Below the pieces are notes generated by a model. That model was not told the origin of the DNA. It was given only the letters and a program-made list of their open reading frames with translations, and did no database searches. 64,000 nucleotides of DNA, from contig NZ_VCBA01000001.1 in the NCBI RefSeq assembly GCF_007995245.1, positions 449,730 to 513,729 on the forward strand, given 5' to 3'. Source of the stretch: Tateyamaria sp. syn59 (GTDB lineage: Bacteria; Pseudomonadota; Alphaproteobacteria; Rhodobacterales; Rhodobacteraceae). This document shows, one piece after another, positions 63,581 through 64,000 of this stretch (position 1 is its first letter; each line of letters starts with the position of its first letter). A program made the position numbers and the translations under genes.

Positions 63581-64000
63581 AAAAACGGATCGGCATCTTC
63601 ATCTCGGGCGGCGGATCGAACATGCGCGCGCTGGTCGAGGATATGGACGCCACACATCCGGCAGAGCCCGTGGTGGTGGTCTCGAACAACCCTCATGCGG
63701 GCGGCATCACCTGGGCGCAGGACGCTGGCCTTGCCACCGTTGTGGTCGAACATCAGCCCTTTGGCCGCGACCGCATCGCGTTCGAGGCGGCGATCACCGA
63801 AGCGCTTTTGCCCCACAATCTGGACCTCATCTGCCTTGCCGGGTTCATGCGGGTGCTCACGGCGGGGTTCGTGACCCCGTGGCGCGACCGGATGTTGAAC
63901 ATCCACCCCTCGCTTCTGCCCAAATACCGCGGTCTGCACACGCATGCGAGGGTACTGGAGGCGGGGGATCGCGAGCACGGCTGCACCGTCCATCTGGTCA
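63577..64000 (+). CDS. purN: Phosphoribosylglycinamide formyltransferase, 3' end outside window
   Basis: Transfers formyl from 10-formyl-THF to GAR. The start is TTG 63577, overlapping the purM stop; translation [20 protein letters not shown] shows the P-loop-like phosphate-binding segment. The conserved [19 protein letters not shown] and [20 protein letters not shown] with catalytic His and Asn are in view. About 141 codons are present and the C-terminus is cut by the window end. Confidence 0.95.
   Translation, partial: MKKRIGIFISGGGSNMRALVEDMDATHPAEPVVVVSNNPHAGGITWAQDAGLATVVVEHQPFGRDRIAFEAAITEALLPHNLDLICLAGFMRVLTAGFVTPWRDRMLNIHPSLLPKYRGLHTHARVLEAGDREHGCTVHLV

Overview
This 64 kb window is chromosomal DNA of an alphaproteobacterium, most probably a Rhodobacteraceae (Roseobacter-group) species. 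That call rests on GC-rich, densely packed genes, frequent GTG/TTG starts and 1-4 bp stop/start overlaps, and on the gene content: LpxI rather than LpxH, a Fur/Mur-type regulator, DUF4167, DUF533, DUF1499 and DUF985 proteins, and a pyrH-frr-uppS-cdsA-dxr-rseP-bamA block. I see no rRNA, phage, transposase, integrase or CRISPR array. The window reads as conserved core genome with small accessory insertions between core operons.

Layout. 0-5.4 kb: a peptide-type ABC transporter (fused double ATPase and two permeases, no binding protein in view) next to an AraC-family regulator on the same strand. 5.5-18.6 kb: miaA, then a long plus-strand envelope block: pyrH, frr, uppS, cdsA, dxr, rseP, a 41-residue membrane peptide, bamA, skp-like ompH, fabZ, lpxA, lpxI, lpxB. 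It makes isoprenoid carrier, phospholipid precursor, lipid A and the outer-membrane insertase. 18.6-34.3 kb: tyrS, anmK, eno with three small accessory genes, a DMT exporter, a NYN-LOTUS protein, Fur/Mur, a DEAD-box helicase, DUF533, a second DMT exporter, SelO, a CBS-domain protein, a nucleoside hydrolase, a sulfotransferase-like protein and MazG. 34.4-37.5 kb: an M20 amidohydrolase followed by two overlapping ureohydrolase (agmatinase-family) genes. 38-48.4 kb: prfA-prmC, DUF4167, then the minus-strand operon lptF-lptG-lptD-surA-pdxA-rsmA for LPS export, outer-membrane protein folding, B6 synthesis and rRNA methylation. 48.6-55.4 kb: pepA-holC, a retropepsin-like protease, MarC, an ABC-F ATPase, a Bcr/CflA-type MFS protein and ndk. 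55.4-64 kb: small membrane and hypothetical proteins, aldose 1-epimerase, a class IV aminotransferase, tRNA-Asn, a beta-lactamase-fold hydrolase, an orphan EnvZ-like kinase, a thioesterase, a CAU tRNA (probably Ile2), purM and the start of purN.

The most unusual signal is non-coding. A perfect three-way-junction fold of about 65 nt spans the frr stop codon and appears to hold the Shine-Dalgarno and GTG start of uppS; the N-terminal extension of UppS seems to be translated from this element. Three copies of a dispersed intergenic palindromic unit (hairpin plus a CCCCG..TATTT..AGAAGAAG-like tail) are also visible. Other leads are two very small genes (41 and 34 codons), an ADP-ribosyltransferase-like signature in a DUF7002-type protein, mutually exclusive hairpins downstream of ndk, a spaced direct repeat in front of the ABC operon, and the paired ureohydrolases. 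No clearly new multi-gene defence or biosynthetic system is visible.
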